Shown here: piece by piece, positions 41,019 through 49,548 of the stretch
How positions within the stretch are numbered: the stretch's first letter is position 1
Layout: each line of letters begins with the position of its first letter
From: Lipingzhangella halophila
GTDB taxonomy: Bacteria; Actinomycetota; Actinomycetes; Streptosporangiales; Streptosporangiaceae
Assembly (NCBI RefSeq): GCF_014203805.1
Contig: NZ_JACHJT010000002.1
Coordinates: 620,001-684,000 of the forward strand
Length of the DNA: 64,000 nt
Direction of reading: 5' to 3'
Program-made: the position numbers and the translations under genes
The notes under the pieces: model-generated
What the model was told of the DNA's origin: nothing
What the model saw: only the letters and a program-made list of their open reading frames with translations
Databases searched by the model: none

Positions 41019-41957
41019 ATGCCTGACCGTCTCATCACCCACCTGCGCCATGTCGCGCTGGCCGTGCCCGACTACGACAAGCAGCACACGTTCTTCACCG
41101 ACACCTGGGGACTGAGCGAGGTCGCCAACGACAGCGGTGTCTCCTTCCTGGCCGCTGAGGGCTCGCCCGAGCAGTACATCGTCCGGCTGCGCAAGGCCGA
41201 CGAGAAACGGATCGACCTGGTCTCCTTCGGCGCCGCCACCCCCGAGGACGTCGACGCGCTGGCCGCACGCCTGGTGGCGGACGATGTCCGGATCGTCAGC
41301 GAACCCGGGCCGGTGGACACTCCTGGGGGCGGCTACGGCTTCCGGTTCTTCGACATCGACGGCCGCACCGTCGAGGTCTCCAGTGATGTCGCCACCCGCC
41401 AGCACCGCAGGGTGGAGGAACGCGAGGCGGTGCCGGTGCGGCTCTCCCACGTGGTGCTCAACTCCACCGACATCAACCGCACCCGCCAGTGGTACGAGCG
41501 CCACCTCGGTTTCGCGTTGTCGGACTCGCTCAGCTCGCCGCACATGGGCGAGCTGATGCACTTCATGCGGTGCAACCCGCAGCACCACAGCCTGGCCATC
41601 GCCAAGGCGCCGCACCCCTCGCTGCACCACATCTCCTTCGAGATGCGCGGCATCGACGAGTACATGCGCGGCACCGGCCGGCTGCTGCGCTCCGGCATCC
41701 GCAAGATCTGGGGTCCGGGGCGCCACCTGGCCGGCGACAACACGTTCTCCTACTTCCTCGACCCGCACGGCAACACCCTGGAGTACACCACCGAGCTGGA
41801 GCTCCTGGACGAGGACGCCTGGCACCCGCACGTCTACGACTTCACCCAGCCCGAGGTCACCGACCAGTGGGGCACCGCCAACCCGATGGACGAGTTCGTC
41901 GCCAAGGAGTCGTTCAACGACCCCGACCGCGGTGTCTTCGTCGCGCCGCCCGTCTGA
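41019..41957 (+). CDS. Type I extradiol ring-cleavage dioxygenase
   Basis: The 312-residue protein has two VOC domains. The C-terminal one has the 2-His-1-Glu iron site: His144 ('RLSHVVLNSTD'), His203/204 ('SLHHISFEMRG') and Glu255 ('FLDPHGNTLEYTTE'). It probably opens a catechol-type ring between a hydroxylated and a non-hydroxylated carbon. A strong GAGGAGGAG ribosome site precedes the ATG. No aromatic hydroxylase is encoded in the cluster, so the diol must come from elsewhere. Confidence 0.88.
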   Translation: MPDRLITHLRHVALAVPDYDKQHTFFTDTWGLSEVANDSGVSFLAAEGSPEQYIVRLRKADEKRIDLVSFGAATPEDVDALAARLVADDVRIVSEPGPVDTPGGGYGFRFFDIDGRTVEVSSDVATRQHRRVEEREAVPVRLSHVVLNSTDINRTRQWYERHLGFALSDSLSSPHMGELMHFMRCNPQHHSLAIAKAPHPSLHHISFEMRGIDEYMRGTGRLLRSGIRKIWGPGRHLAGDNTFSYFLDPHGNTLEYTTELELLDEDAWHPHVYDFTQPEVTDQWGTANPMDEFVAKESFNDPDRGVFVAPPV

Positions 41958-42015
41958 TCCCGCGGGGCGCCCGCCGCGGCGGGCCCTCATCCCCCCACTG
42001 CGAGGAAGGAGTGCC

Positions 42016-42981
42016 GTGCGCCTGGCCACGTTCCGACACCGGGGTGCGCGCCGGAGCGGCGTCGTCTCCGGCGACGCCCTCCACCCGCTGCCCGGCGATC
42101 TGACCGCGCTCATCCGCGAGGGCCCCGAGGCCCTCGGCGCCGCCGCCCGCGCCGCGCTGCGCGACCCGGGGACCGTTCCGGTGCCGGAGGCGGGCCTGCT
42201 GTCCCCCGTCGATCCGCCCACCGTGCGCGACTTCGTCGCCTTCGAGGAGCACGTGGAAGGTGTCCGCAAGAGTGTCGACGGGGTGGGCGGCGTCCCCGGC
42301 GCCTGGTACGACGCGCCCGCGTTCTACTTCACCAACCCCTACGCCGTCGTCGGGACCGGAGCCGACATCGCGGTCCCGCCGGGCTGCTCGGCCCTGGACT
42401 TCGAACTGGAGGTGGCGGCCGTCATCGGCGTCGAGGGCAGCGACCTGGCCCCCGAGCGGGCCGGGGCGCACATCGCCGGATACACGGTCCTGAACGACTG
42501 GTCGGCGCGCGACCTGCAGTCGGCGGAGATGAAGGTGGGTCTCGGCCCGGCGAAGGGCAAAGACTTCGCCACCACCCTCGGGCCCTGGCTGGTGACTCCC
42601 GACGAGCTGGAGCCCTACCGCGACAGCGACGGCTTCCTGCGGCTGGGCATGACCGTCTCGGTCAACGGGGTAGAGATCGGGCGCGACCTGCTGTCCAACA
42701 TGGGTTGGCCCTTCGAGGAGCTGGTCGCCTACGCCTCCAGGGGAACCGCAGTGCGCCCCGGCGACGTGCTCGGCTCGGGAACCTGCGGCAACGGGGGATG
42801 CCTGGCGGAGCTGTGGGGGCGCGACGGCACCGGGGAACCCCCGCCGCTCCAGCCGGGCGACACCGTCACCATGACCGTCGACGGCATCGGCACCATCAGC
42901 AACACGGTGGTCGCGGGTGCCGACCCGATCCCGCTTGCCCGGGCACGGCGCCGCGACCGCGCACGCCCGGCCACCGGGTGA
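42016..42981 (+). CDS. FAH fold enzyme, copy 2
   Basis: The 321-residue FAH-fold protein has 'VRDFVAFEEHVEGVRKSVDGVGGVPGAWYDAPAFYFTNPYAVVGTG', the metal-site pattern 'LDFELEVAAVIGVEG', 'YTVLNDWSARDLQSAEMKVGLGPAKGKDFATTLGPWLV' and 'SGTCGNGGCLAEL'. It resembles fumarylacetoacetase/2-keto-4-pentenoate-type hydrolases and differs clearly from copy 1, so the two likely act on successive intermediates. The GTG start has AGGAAGGAG. Last gene of the cluster. Confidence 0.88.
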   Translation: MRLATFRHRGARRSGVVSGDALHPLPGDLTALIREGPEALGAAARAALRDPGTVPVPEAGLLSPVDPPTVRDFVAFEEHVEGVRKSVDGVGGVPGAWYDAPAFYFTNPYAVVGTGADIAVPPGCSALDFELEVAAVIGVEGSDLAPERAGAHIAGYTVLNDWSARDLQSAEMKVGLGPAKGKDFATTLGPWLVTPDELEPYRDSDGFLRLGMTVSVNGVEIGRDLLSNMGWPFEELVAYASRGTAVRPGDVLGSGTCGNGGCLAELWGRDGTGEPPPLQPGDTVTMTVDGIGTISNTVVAGADPIPLARARRRDRARPATG

Positions 42982-43017
42982 CGGCGGTCCCGGAGCGCGG
43001 CAACAGGGGGCGGCTTC

Positions 43018-43554
43018 TCAGTCGTCGGACTCGATCGATGCCTGCGGCTCGCCGTCAGCGCAGGTCACGGTGAACTCGAACTCCCCGCCCCCGCCTTCGA
43101 ACTCCACCTCGACCTCGGGCGCGGGCCCCTGAACAACACTGTCGTCGCTGGAGTACCCCTGCTCCGCGACCCACCACACAAGCTCCGCCAGGCCGTCGTC
43201 GGTGCAGCGCGCCCGCACCGTGCCACCATCGCTGGGGAACACGGCCTCGTTCGCCCCGGCGTCCGCGTCGTCGGGAACCGAGTCGAGCTGCCCCGACGGC
43301 TGTTCGGCTGTGGGAGCGGCGTCCGGAGTACCCGTGCCCCCACCATTGTCGGCGGAGTCCTCGGTGTCCCCGGTTGGACCGCTGCTCACCGCGGTGGGCG
43401 CGTCGGCGAGCTCGTCCTGTACCTCCTCGGCGGTCATCGGCTGCGCGGGATGCGAGAAGAGGCCGCCGCGCGCGACCCCGACCGCTGCGACGCTCGCGGC
43501 AACGGCGATCGCCGCGGCCAGCACCCACCCGGTCACGATGTATTTCGTTCTCAT
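43018..43554 (-). CDS. Membrane-anchored hypothetical protein
   Basis: The 178-residue protein has an N-terminal hydrophobic segment ('IVTGWVLAAAIAVAASVAAVGVARG'). A disordered Thr/Ser/Asp/Gly-rich linker (about 40-105) and a C-terminal acidic domain ('RARCTDDGLAELVWWVAEQGYSSDDSVVQGPAPEVEVEF...FTVTCADGEP') with two cysteines follow. It is probably exported. It is divergent from the two-component system and could be its target or sensor accessory. Confidence 0.75.
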   Translation of the reverse strand: MRTKYIVTGWVLAAAIAVAASVAAVGVARGGLFSHPAQPMTAEEVQDELADAPTAVSSGPTGDTEDSADNGGGTGTPDAAPTAEQPSGQLDSVPDDADAGANEAVFPSDGGTVRARCTDDGLAELVWWVAEQGYSSDDSVVQGPAPEVEVEFEGGGGEFEFTVTCADGEPQASIESDD

Positions 43555-43621
43555 GGTCGCCAGCCTCCCCGAGCCCGGGATAACGGCATGCTAAGTCGCC
43601 GCTAAGCGTACGGCGGCCCCG

Positions 43622-43642
43622 GACCGGCGCAGTGCGCCGGTC
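43622..43642. promoter_or_regulatory. Perfect 21-bp palindrome
   Basis: GACCGGCGCA (43622-43631) and TGCGCCGGTC (43633-43642) are exact complements around one G. It lies between the divergent membrane-protein and response-regulator genes, about 60 bp before the regulator start. Possible operator or hairpin in the minus-strand leader. Confidence 0.5.
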
Positions 43643-43701
43643 TCTCGCTGCCGCCGGGCCCGGCCGCCAGAGACCGTGGCACAGTGGCCTAACCTGTGGC
43701 C

Positions 43702-44424
43702 GTGGCGCAGCTTCTGTTGATCGAGGACGACCCCCAGCTCAGAACGGCCCTGACACGATCGTTGACCGAACTGGGCCACGCGGTCGCCACCGCCGCCGGC
43801 GCCATGCCCGGCCTGCACAGCGCCGTGGACGCCGCCCCGGACCTGATCATCCTCGACCTTGGCCTTCCCGACGTCGACGGCACCGAGATGCTGCGGATGC
43901 TCCGGGGCGTCAGCGACGTCCCCGTCATCGTCGCCACGGCCCGCGACGACGAGAACGAGATCATCCGGGTGCTCAACACGGGCGCCGACGACTATGTGGT
44001 CAAACCGTTCACCGCCCGCCAGATCGACGCCCGCGTGCGGGCGGTCCTGCGGCGCTCCCCCGGCAACGCCGGCACCGACGAGAGCATCACCATCGAGTCG
44101 CTGTGGATCGACCCCCGCAGCCGGGAGGCACGCCTCGCCGACCGGCCGCTGGACCTCAGTCCCAAGGAGTTCGACCTGCTGTACTACCTCGCGTCGAACG
44201 CCGGCAGCGTCGTCTCCAAGCGGCAACTCCTCACCGAGGTCTGGGGCGCGCCGTACGGCGGCGCGGACAAAACGGTCGACGTCCACGTCGCCTGGCTGCG
44301 CCGCAAGCTCGGCGAGTCCGCGCAGTCCCCGCGGTTCCTGCGCACCGTTCGCGGCGTCGGCATCAAGCTGGTCGCACCGGACGCGGCGGAACCGGCCGGG
44401 CCCACCTCCCGGGAGCCATCGTGA
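43702..44424 (+). CDS. OmpR-family response regulator
   Basis: The 240-residue protein has a receiver with Asp52 ('LIILDLGLPDVDG') and 'DDYVVKPF'. A winged-helix DNA-binding domain follows ('LDLSPKEFDLLYYLASNAGSVVSKRQLLTEVWGAPYGGADKTVDVHVAWLRRKLG'). TAACCT at 43690-43695 is six bases before GTG 43702, so a leaderless start there is preferred over GTG 43696. It overlaps the kinase gene by 4 bp. Its regulon is unknown; the divergent exported protein is the nearest candidate. Confidence 0.9.
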   Translation: MAQLLLIEDDPQLRTALTRSLTELGHAVATAAGAMPGLHSAVDAAPDLIILDLGLPDVDGTEMLRMLRGVSDVPVIVATARDDENEIIRVLNTGADDYVVKPFTARQIDARVRAVLRRSPGNAGTDESITIESLWIDPRSREARLADRPLDLSPKEFDLLYYLASNAGSVVSKRQLLTEVWGAPYGGADKTVDVHVAWLRRKLGESAQSPRFLRTVRGVGIKLVAPDAAEPAGPTSREPS

Positions 44425-45695
44425 GGCGGCGCCTGACCGTGCTGGTCGCGGCGACCGTGACCCTGGTCCTGATCGCGTTCTCGGTACCGCTCGGGCTGCT
44501 GCTCCGCACGGTCGCCAGCGACCGGGCGGTCTCCAGCGCCGCGCAGGATGCCGAGGCACTGTCGGCGGTGGTGGCCACCGCCGACCAGGACACCGTTCGG
44601 GCCTCGGTCGACCGGATGAACGCCGTGACCGACCACCCGGTAACCGTCTACTGGCCCGACGGGACCGTCATCGGCGCCGACGCACCGCGCTCGGAGGCGG
44701 TGGAGCTGGCCGCGACCGGGCGCAGCATCACCGCCGAGGCTCCGGGCGGCCGGGAGATCCTGTTCGGGGTGCAGGGACTCCCCGAGGGGACCGCGGTCAT
44801 TCGCAGCTACGTGGCCGACAGCGAACTGACCGAGGGCGTCGGCCGCGCCTGGGTCATCCTGGGAGTGCTGGTGCTGGCGCTGCTCGCGTTCGGGCTGCTG
44901 CTTGCCGATCGGCTGGCCCGCGTGCTGCTCGTCCCGCTGGCGGAGCTGTCGCAGGTGTCGCACCGGCTCGCCGGGGGCGACCTCGAAGCGCGGGCGCGCG
45001 TCAGCGGCCCCGCCGAGCTGCGCGAGGTGGGGGCGGCGCTGAACGGGTTGGCCGGCCGGATCCGCGACCTGCTCGCAGCGGAGCGGGAACGGGTCGCCGA
45101 TCTCTCGCACCGGCTCCGCACCCCTGTCACCACCCTGCGCCTGGAAGCCGAAGCGCTCAACGACCCGCGCGAACGCGAGACCATCGAGTCGGCCGCCAAC
45201 GACGTCCAGCGGGCGGTGGACGCGGCCATCAACGCCGCCCGGAGCCCCACCCGAGCCGACCCTTCATGCGACGCCGCGGAGGTGGTCGCCGAACGCGTCG
45301 AGTTCTGGTCGGTACTCGCGGAGGAGACATCCCGCGCACTGGAGGCCGACCCGGCCCCCGGCCCGCTCCCCGTCCAGGTCAGTGCGGAGGACCTCGCGGC
45401 GGCGATGGATGCGCTGCTCGGGAACGTCTTCGCGCACACCCCGGACGGGACACCGTTCGCGGTGCACCTCACCGCGCGTCCCGAAGGCGGAGCGGTCATC
45501 GAGGTAAGCGACGAAGGACCCGGGATGCCCGCAGCGGACCGGGCCGAGCTGGCGCAGCGAGGCCACAGCGGCGGAGGGTCCACGGGTCTCGGGCTGGACA
45601 TCGTACGGCGGACGGCGGTGGCGTCCGGAGGCGGTACCGAGCTCGGCACGGGCCCCGGAGGAACCGGGACCCTGATCACGGTCACGCTGGGGTAG
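44421..45695 (+). CDS. HAMP-domain sensor histidine kinase
   Basis: The 424-residue kinase has a first membrane helix at about 7-29, an extracytoplasmic sensor of about 100 residues and a second helix ('AWVILGVLVLALLAFGLLLAD'). HAMP ('RVLLVPLAELSQVSHRLAGGDLEARA') and the H-box ('VADLSHRLRTPVTTLRLE') with the phospho-acceptor His follow. The ATPase domain has an N-box ('ALLGNVFAHTPDG'), G1 ('VSDEGPGMP') and G2 ('GGGSTGLGLDIV'). It pairs with the regulator upstream. The end overlaps the convergent VTC gene by 14 bp. Confidence 0.92.
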   Translation: MRRRLTVLVAATVTLVLIAFSVPLGLLLRTVASDRAVSSAAQDAEALSAVVATADQDTVRASVDRMNAVTDHPVTVYWPDGTVIGADAPRSEAVELAATGRSITAEAPGGREILFGVQGLPEGTAVIRSYVADSELTEGVGRAWVILGVLVLALLAFGLLLADRLARVLLVPLAELSQVSHRLAGGDLEARARVSGPAELREVGAALNGLAGRIRDLLAAERERVADLSHRLRTPVTTLRLEAEALNDPRERETIESAANDVQRAVDAAINAARSPTRADPSCDAAEVVAERVEFWSVLAEETSRALEADPAPGPLPVQVSAEDLAAAMDALLGNVFAHTPDGTPFAVHLTARPEGGAVIEVSDEGPGMPAADRAELAQRGHSGGGSTGLGLDIVRRTAVASGGGTELGTGPGGTGTLITVTLG

Positions 45696-46530
45696 CCAGC
45701 ACAGCCGGGCTGTGCCCCGCGCCCGGGCCGGCACGGCGCGCCGCCTCCCCGAACCAGCGGCGCAGCGCCCGGTTCCACGGGTTCGCGGCGAGCTGGTGGA
45801 GCACCGCGATCGCCATGCAGTACTTGCTCATGCGCAGCGGGCGCGCCCCCAGGGACCACAGGATGCGGTCGGCGGCCCCTCCTTGGGCGGCGGACTTCGT
45901 CTCCACCGCCCACATGGGCAGCGCCTCGACCCGCCGCCCGGACGCACCGCAGACCAGCCCGGTGTCCAGCGTGACCCGGGCGGCGCCCGAGCGCTGGACC
46001 AGGGTGTGCCGCAGATAACTCGTGGTGGCGGCCGGGACGAGCCCGGTCGGCGGGGCGACCCGGTAGGTGGCCCGCAGCACATCCTCCAGGAAGACCAGCG
46101 CCTCCCACGTCAGATGGCCGGCGTGCGCGGGCTGGTAGGCAAGGCGCTCCTTGGCCGTCGTGTTCCGGGCCCCTTCCAGCTTGACCTCGAAGGCGCAGTC
46201 GCCGGTGTCGGAGTACATCCGGGTGCGGATCTTGTACCTGCGCCTGCGGCCCTGCCGATGGTGCTGAAAGGTACGCAGGTCGGGGGTATCGAAGTAGGTC
46301 GAGACGTACCGGAACTCCCTCCTCCCGCCGATCTCCAGGCACGACCAGTCGTCCTGCTCGGCCAGCCGGGCGGCGAAGGCCGCGTAGGTCTGCGGCGTCA
46401 CCAGGTACTTGGCGTCGAAACGGGTCTGCAGGCCGGCACGCGCGTTCACCTCGTCCAGGTCTATGGCGGGGAACAGCCCCGCCTCGGTGGCGCGAGCGGG
46501 GGCAGCGTTGGCGTTGGCACTCGTCCTCAT
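45682..46530 (-). CDS. VTC-domain polyphosphate polymerase-like protein
   Basis: The 282-residue CYTH/VTC-fold protein shows 'LQTRFDAKYLVTPQTYAAFAARL', 'EFRYVSTYFDTPDLRTFQHHRQGRRRRYKIRTRMYSDTGDCAFEVKLEG' and 'VEALPMWAVETKSA', which form the basic/acidic tunnel for triphosphate. Bacterial relatives with a DUF4956 neighbour are annotated as polyphosphate polymerases. ATG 46530 overlaps the DUF4956 stop by 4 bp. It presumably makes or senses polyphosphate at the membrane. Confidence 0.85.
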   Translation of the reverse strand: MRTSANANAAPARATEAGLFPAIDLDEVNARAGLQTRFDAKYLVTPQTYAAFAARLAEQDDWSCLEIGGRREFRYVSTYFDTPDLRTFQHHRQGRRRRYKIRTRMYSDTGDCAFEVKLEGARNTTAKERLAYQPAHAGHLTWEALVFLEDVLRATYRVAPPTGLVPAATTSYLRHTLVQRSGAARVTLDTGLVCGASGRRVEALPMWAVETKSAAQGGAADRILWSLGARPLRMSKYCMAIAVLHQLAANPWNRALRRWFGEAARRAGPGAGHSPAVLATPA

Positions 46531-47141
46531 CGGTCCGCCGCCGCGAACGGCGCGGGGACGGTTACGGCGTTCGCGCGGTCGGGCGGTGCCGCCGCAAGGG
46601 GCGCGAGGCGGCGGTACCGCACATCCACGGTCATGGTCTCCCGCACATAGTCCACCTCGTTGACCATCACCCGCAGCACCCGGCCGTTGAGCCGCCGCTG
46701 CAGGTCGGCGCGGAGCTCCTGGTCGCAGCCGTGCACGGTGTCGAGGACCAGCGTTCGCCACTCCATCCCCCTGGCCAGCCTCGGGTGGTCGGCCACGTAC
46801 ATCGTCGCCAGCAGCAGCAGGCTGAGCCCGACCGCCGCGAGCGGCGTGCTCGCCCCAATCCCGTTCACCAGCCCCAGCGCCAACGAGACGAAGTAGTAGG
46901 CCACCTCGCGCTGGCTGATCTCGTCCGAGCGGAGCCGGATGATGGACAGCACAGCAAACAGTCCGAACGCCATGGCCAGCTCGACCTGCTGGTTGAACAT
47001 CAGCGCCGAGATCGCGAACACGCCGACATTCAGCGCGACAAAGGCGAACATCAGGTCTGCTCGGCGGTGCCGGACGAAGTAGATCGCATACGCGAGCACC
47101 GCGATCGCCACCAGGTTTACGGGTAGCGCGAGCAAGATCAT
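46527..47141 (-). CDS. DUF4956 membrane protein
   Basis: The product of about 204 residues has four membrane helices ('VNLVAIAVLAYAIYFVRH', 'LMFAFVALNVGVFAISAL', 'LAMAFGLFAVLSIIRLRSDEISQREVAYYFVSLALGLVNG'). It has the typical 'SIIRLRSDEISQREVAYYF' DUF4956 motif and a soluble C-terminal domain. It is translationally coupled with the VTC gene, a conserved pairing thought to form a polyphosphate-synthesising membrane complex. ATG 47141 is used; a GTG one codon earlier is possible. Confidence 0.85.
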   Translation of the reverse strand: MILLALPVNLVAIAVLAYAIYFVRHRRADLMFAFVALNVGVFAISALMFNQQVELAMAFGLFAVLSIIRLRSDEISQREVAYYFVSLALGLVNGIGASTPLAAVGLSLLLLATMYVADHPRLARGMEWRTLVLDTVHGCDQELRADLQRRLNGRVLRVMVNEVDYVRETMTVDVRYRRLAPLAAAPPDRANAVTVPAPFAAADR

Positions 47142-47425
47142 CACGCTCAAAGGAGTCCTCCTCGGTCGTGCCGGGCGCGGCGGTGCCGTGCCGCACCGGC
47201 GCCATCCGGCAACAGACGCTAGGACCGGCCCGGTTAAGGCGTGACTAAGAGGTGAATAAGCGCCGAACAGGGGGTGGGGAGGGCGGACTGTTAGCCGAGT
47301 AACAGCAGATATTGCCCGGCCATGACGCGGTATTAGCCACTGGTGGGGGTAGCGGGAAGAAAAATGGCAGATGGTGACGCGCACGCTGGGAAGCGCCCAG
47401 GAAACCCTATGTAAGGAGGTGCGCA

Positions 47426-48016
47426 ATGGCGGTCGAATCCTCCGCCAAAGCCGCGGAGCACCACGGCAGCCAACCAGCGCTACACCAGAAGGGTGAGGAG
47501 ATCCAGAGCTTCGGGACGGTCCGGCAACTGCCGGTGGGACTGTCCCACGACGCGCGGATGTACTCCTGCCAGCGCCTCAACAAGATCCTGGCCGACACCC
47601 AGATCCTGTACAGCTTGTACAAGAAGCACCACTGGTTGATGCGGGGGCCGACCTTCTACCAGTTGCACCTGCTACTCGACAAGCACGCCGGCGAGCAGTT
47701 GACGCTGGTGGACGCACTCGCGGAACGCGTACAGACACTCGGTGGCGTCGCGGTCGGCGACCCGCGGCACGTGGCCGAACTGACGGTGATCCCCCGCCCG
47801 CCGAACGGGGCGGAGGAGATCCCCGCGATGCTGTCGCGCCTGCTGGAAGCGCACGAGACGATCCTCGTCGCGTCGCACGACGCCGCCGCCAAGGCGGCAG
47901 AACAGGGCGATGACGGCACCAACGACCTACTCGTCTCCCAGGTCGTCCGCACCGGCGAACTGCAGGCCTGGTTCCTGGCCGAGCATCTGGTCGAGACGCC
48001 ACTGGTGCGCGCCTGA
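47426..48016 (+). CDS. dps: Dps/ferritin-like DNA-protection protein
   Basis: The 196-residue protein has the Dps four-helix bundle with ferroxidase ligands: 'LADTQILYSLYKKHHWLMRGPTFYQLHLLLDKHAGEQLTLVDALAERVQTLGG' (the HxxW...D...E pattern). It also has an N-terminal extension of about 40 residues, rich in Ala/Lys/His, that could contact DNA. It probably stores iron and protects DNA under starvation or oxidative stress. TAAGGAGG precedes the ATG. A strong terminator follows at 48081. Confidence 0.92.
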   Translation: MAVESSAKAAEHHGSQPALHQKGEEIQSFGTVRQLPVGLSHDARMYSCQRLNKILADTQILYSLYKKHHWLMRGPTFYQLHLLLDKHAGEQLTLVDALAERVQTLGGVAVGDPRHVAELTVIPRPPNGAEEIPAMLSRLLEAHETILVASHDAAAKAAEQGDDGTNDLLVSQVVRTGELQAWFLAEHLVETPLVRA

Positions 48017-48080
48017 CCCGGGTGGAGCGTCGCCAGCGCCACCCGCCTGGTTCGCCGGCGGCACGCCCACGGGCCCAGGC

Positions 48081-48116
48081 GGGGCCGGTGCCGTGCTCGG
48101 GACCGGCCCCACTTTT
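48081..48116 (+). terminator. Intrinsic terminator after dps
   Basis: GGGGCCGGT (48081-48089) pairs with ACCGGCCCC (48102-48110), followed by ACTTTT, a rare U-containing tail in this GC-rich window. It lies between convergent dps and GNAT genes. Confidence 0.75.
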
Positions 48117-48147
48117 CTCGCCTGAGGCGGCCGGGAGCGCGGCGGTA

Positions 48148-48654
48148 TCAGAACAGTTCGCGGCACAACACGACTCGCGGCGCGACTAGCAGGCCCTCCT
48201 CGGCGCGCCACTGGGCGGCGAGCTCGGCGCCCCACTGCTCGCGGGGCAGCTCCGTGAAGCCCATACGCGCGTACCACGGCCCGTTGAACGGCACGTCCCG
48301 GAAGGTCGTCAGGGTCATCGCGGCCAGCCCGCGCCCGGCCGCGTCGGCGCACGCCGCCTCCAGCAGCGCGCTGCCCACACCCCGCCGCCCGTAGTCGGGG
48401 TGCACGCTGATCTCCGCCAGGTGCGCGTGCCCGTCCAGCTCGACCAACTGCGCGAAGCCGACAGCCAGCGGACCGCCCTCGGGCCCCGGAAACTCGGCGA
48501 CGAGGAGCCGGCCGGCGCCGGAAAGCTCCGCCTCCGGATCGTCGGGAGGCAGGTCCAGGCCGGCCTGCCCGAAGAGGGCGAACGCGGCGCGGGAGACCTC
48601 CGCCAGGCGGGGAACGTCGGCGGGCCCGCCGATCCGGATCTCGGCACTGGTCAC
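48148..48654 (-). CDS. GNAT acetyltransferase
   Basis: The 168-residue protein has the acetyl-CoA binding motif 'LAEISVHPDYGRRGVGSALLEAACADAAGRGLAAMTLTTF' followed by 'PFNGPWYARMGF', as in GNAT enzymes that acetylate amines. GTG 48654 with AGGAG six bases upstream is chosen; the longer frame lacks a ribosome site. Substrate unknown. Confidence 0.88.
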   Translation of the reverse strand: MTSAEIRIGGPADVPRLAEVSRAAFALFGQAGLDLPPDDPEAELSGAGRLLVAEFPGPEGGPLAVGFAQLVELDGHAHLAEISVHPDYGRRGVGSALLEAACADAAGRGLAAMTLTTFRDVPFNGPWYARMGFTELPREQWGAELAAQWRAEEGLLVAPRVVLCRELF

Positions 48655-48858
48655 GGTGAGCTCCTGCGGTATCGGCGTCGAACGGATGACCCGGCCATCG
48701 TTCGACCGCAGCGCGCAGCGGCGCAACCGGTTTTCCCATTACCGCGGCGCCGGACGCCCTGACCCCGACCAGACGCGCCGGGCCCCGCGCCGCGCGGGGG
48801 AGGAGCGCCTGGTTCCCACCGAGCCGGGCCAACCGCGACGTCCGCGACGAGCAGCGGC

Positions 48859-49125
48859 CTACTCAGATTCGCCAGGCTCGGCAACGAATGTGCCCTTGCC
48901 GTGCACGGTCACGATCAGTCCCCGTTCCCGCAGCTCCTGCATCGCGCGCCGGACGGTCAGATACGCCACGCCGTATTCCTCGGCCAGGACTCGCTCCGAA
49001 GGAAGGCGCGCGTTCGTCCGCAGCTCTCCCGACTCGATGCGAGCCGCTATGTGGTCCGCCACGGCGACATAGACGAGCTGCGGCCCCTGCGGGTTGAACT
49101 CGGGAACATCATTCTGATTGCTCAC
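48859..49125 (-). CDS. Mini-GntR transcriptional regulator (cassette B)
   Basis: The 88-residue winged-helix protein is nearly the same in design as the one at 1726-1983: 'LVYVAVADHIAARIESGEL', 'PSERVLAEEYGVAYLTVRRAMQEL', 'GLIVTVHGKGTFVAEPGESE'. The last residues 'GTFVAEP..SE' are shared. The GTG start matches the paralogue. It has no effector domain. It is divergent from two small genes and faces a palindromic promoter (49171-49201), suggesting a repressor of its own cassette. Confidence 0.85.
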   Translation of the reverse strand: MSNQNDVPEFNPQGPQLVYVAVADHIAARIESGELRTNARLPSERVLAEEYGVAYLTVRRAMQELRERGLIVTVHGKGTFVAEPGESE

Positions 49126-49170
49126 GCGAGCAACGTATACCCCTAATGACCAGCAGAAAGTAATAGAAGG

Positions 49171-49201
49171 CTATACAGAGCTTCAAAGAGCTATGTATAG
49201 T
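49171..49201 (+). promoter_or_regulatory. Operator and -10 of cassette B
   Basis: CTATACA (49171-49177) and TGTATAG (49194-49200) form a 7-bp inverted repeat with a 16-bp spacer that itself contains AGAGCT twice. TATAGT at 49196-49201 is a good -10. The layout matches cassette A, although the operator sequences differ, so the two repressors probably recognise different sites. Confidence 0.55.
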
Positions 49202-49217
49202 ACTCACACATAACGAA

Positions 49218-49248
49218 GCCCCGGCGACAGCGGCAACTGTCCCGGGGC
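49218..49248 (+). promoter_or_regulatory. Conserved 5'-UTR hairpin (cassette B)
   Basis: Lower stem GCCCCGG/CCGGGGC (49218-49224, 49242-49248), bulged C (49225), upper stem GACAG/CTGTC (49226-49230, 49237-49241), 6-nt loop, then GTGGCCA. Compared with 2085-2113 the upper stem changes at three pairs, each compensated, and the distance from the last shared stem G to the GTG is again 32 nt. This supports a selected RNA structure. Confidence 0.65.
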
Positions 49249-49278
49249 GTGGCCAGCGACTGAATAGGAGTCGATGAC

Positions 49279-49548
49279 GTGAGTGAGCTTATCGGGCGTG
49301 CCCGGCGGCGCATAGGCGCCGCCCTGGCCCCGCATCCCGGACGCCACACCCACCGCTGTGCCGCACGCGTACGCCCCTACGCCTGCCGGGTGCCCCACAC
49401 CCCGACCCCGCCGCCCTACCCGGTACCACCGCGCGCGGCCCTCGTACGGCCCTACGTCCTGGCCACCGAACGCCAACGCGCCCGGACCACGCCCACCCGG
49501 GCCGGCGCGGACCTGCTGGCGGACACCGGCGAGGAGGTGCCCGCGTGA
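49279..49548 (+). CDS. Small cassette protein B1
   Basis: The 89-residue paralogue of the 46-residue protein at 2145 shares 'LVRPYVLATERQRART' but has a proline/arginine-rich insertion before it. GTG 49279 has AGGAG eight bases upstream. The ATG five bases upstream reads ATG-ACG-TGA and cannot be the start. Its stop overlaps the next ATG by 4 bp. Function unknown. Confidence 0.6.
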   Translation: MSELIGRARRRIGAALAPHPGRHTHRCAARVRPYACRVPHTPTPPPYPVPPRAALVRPYVLATERQRARTTPTRAGADLLADTGEEVPA

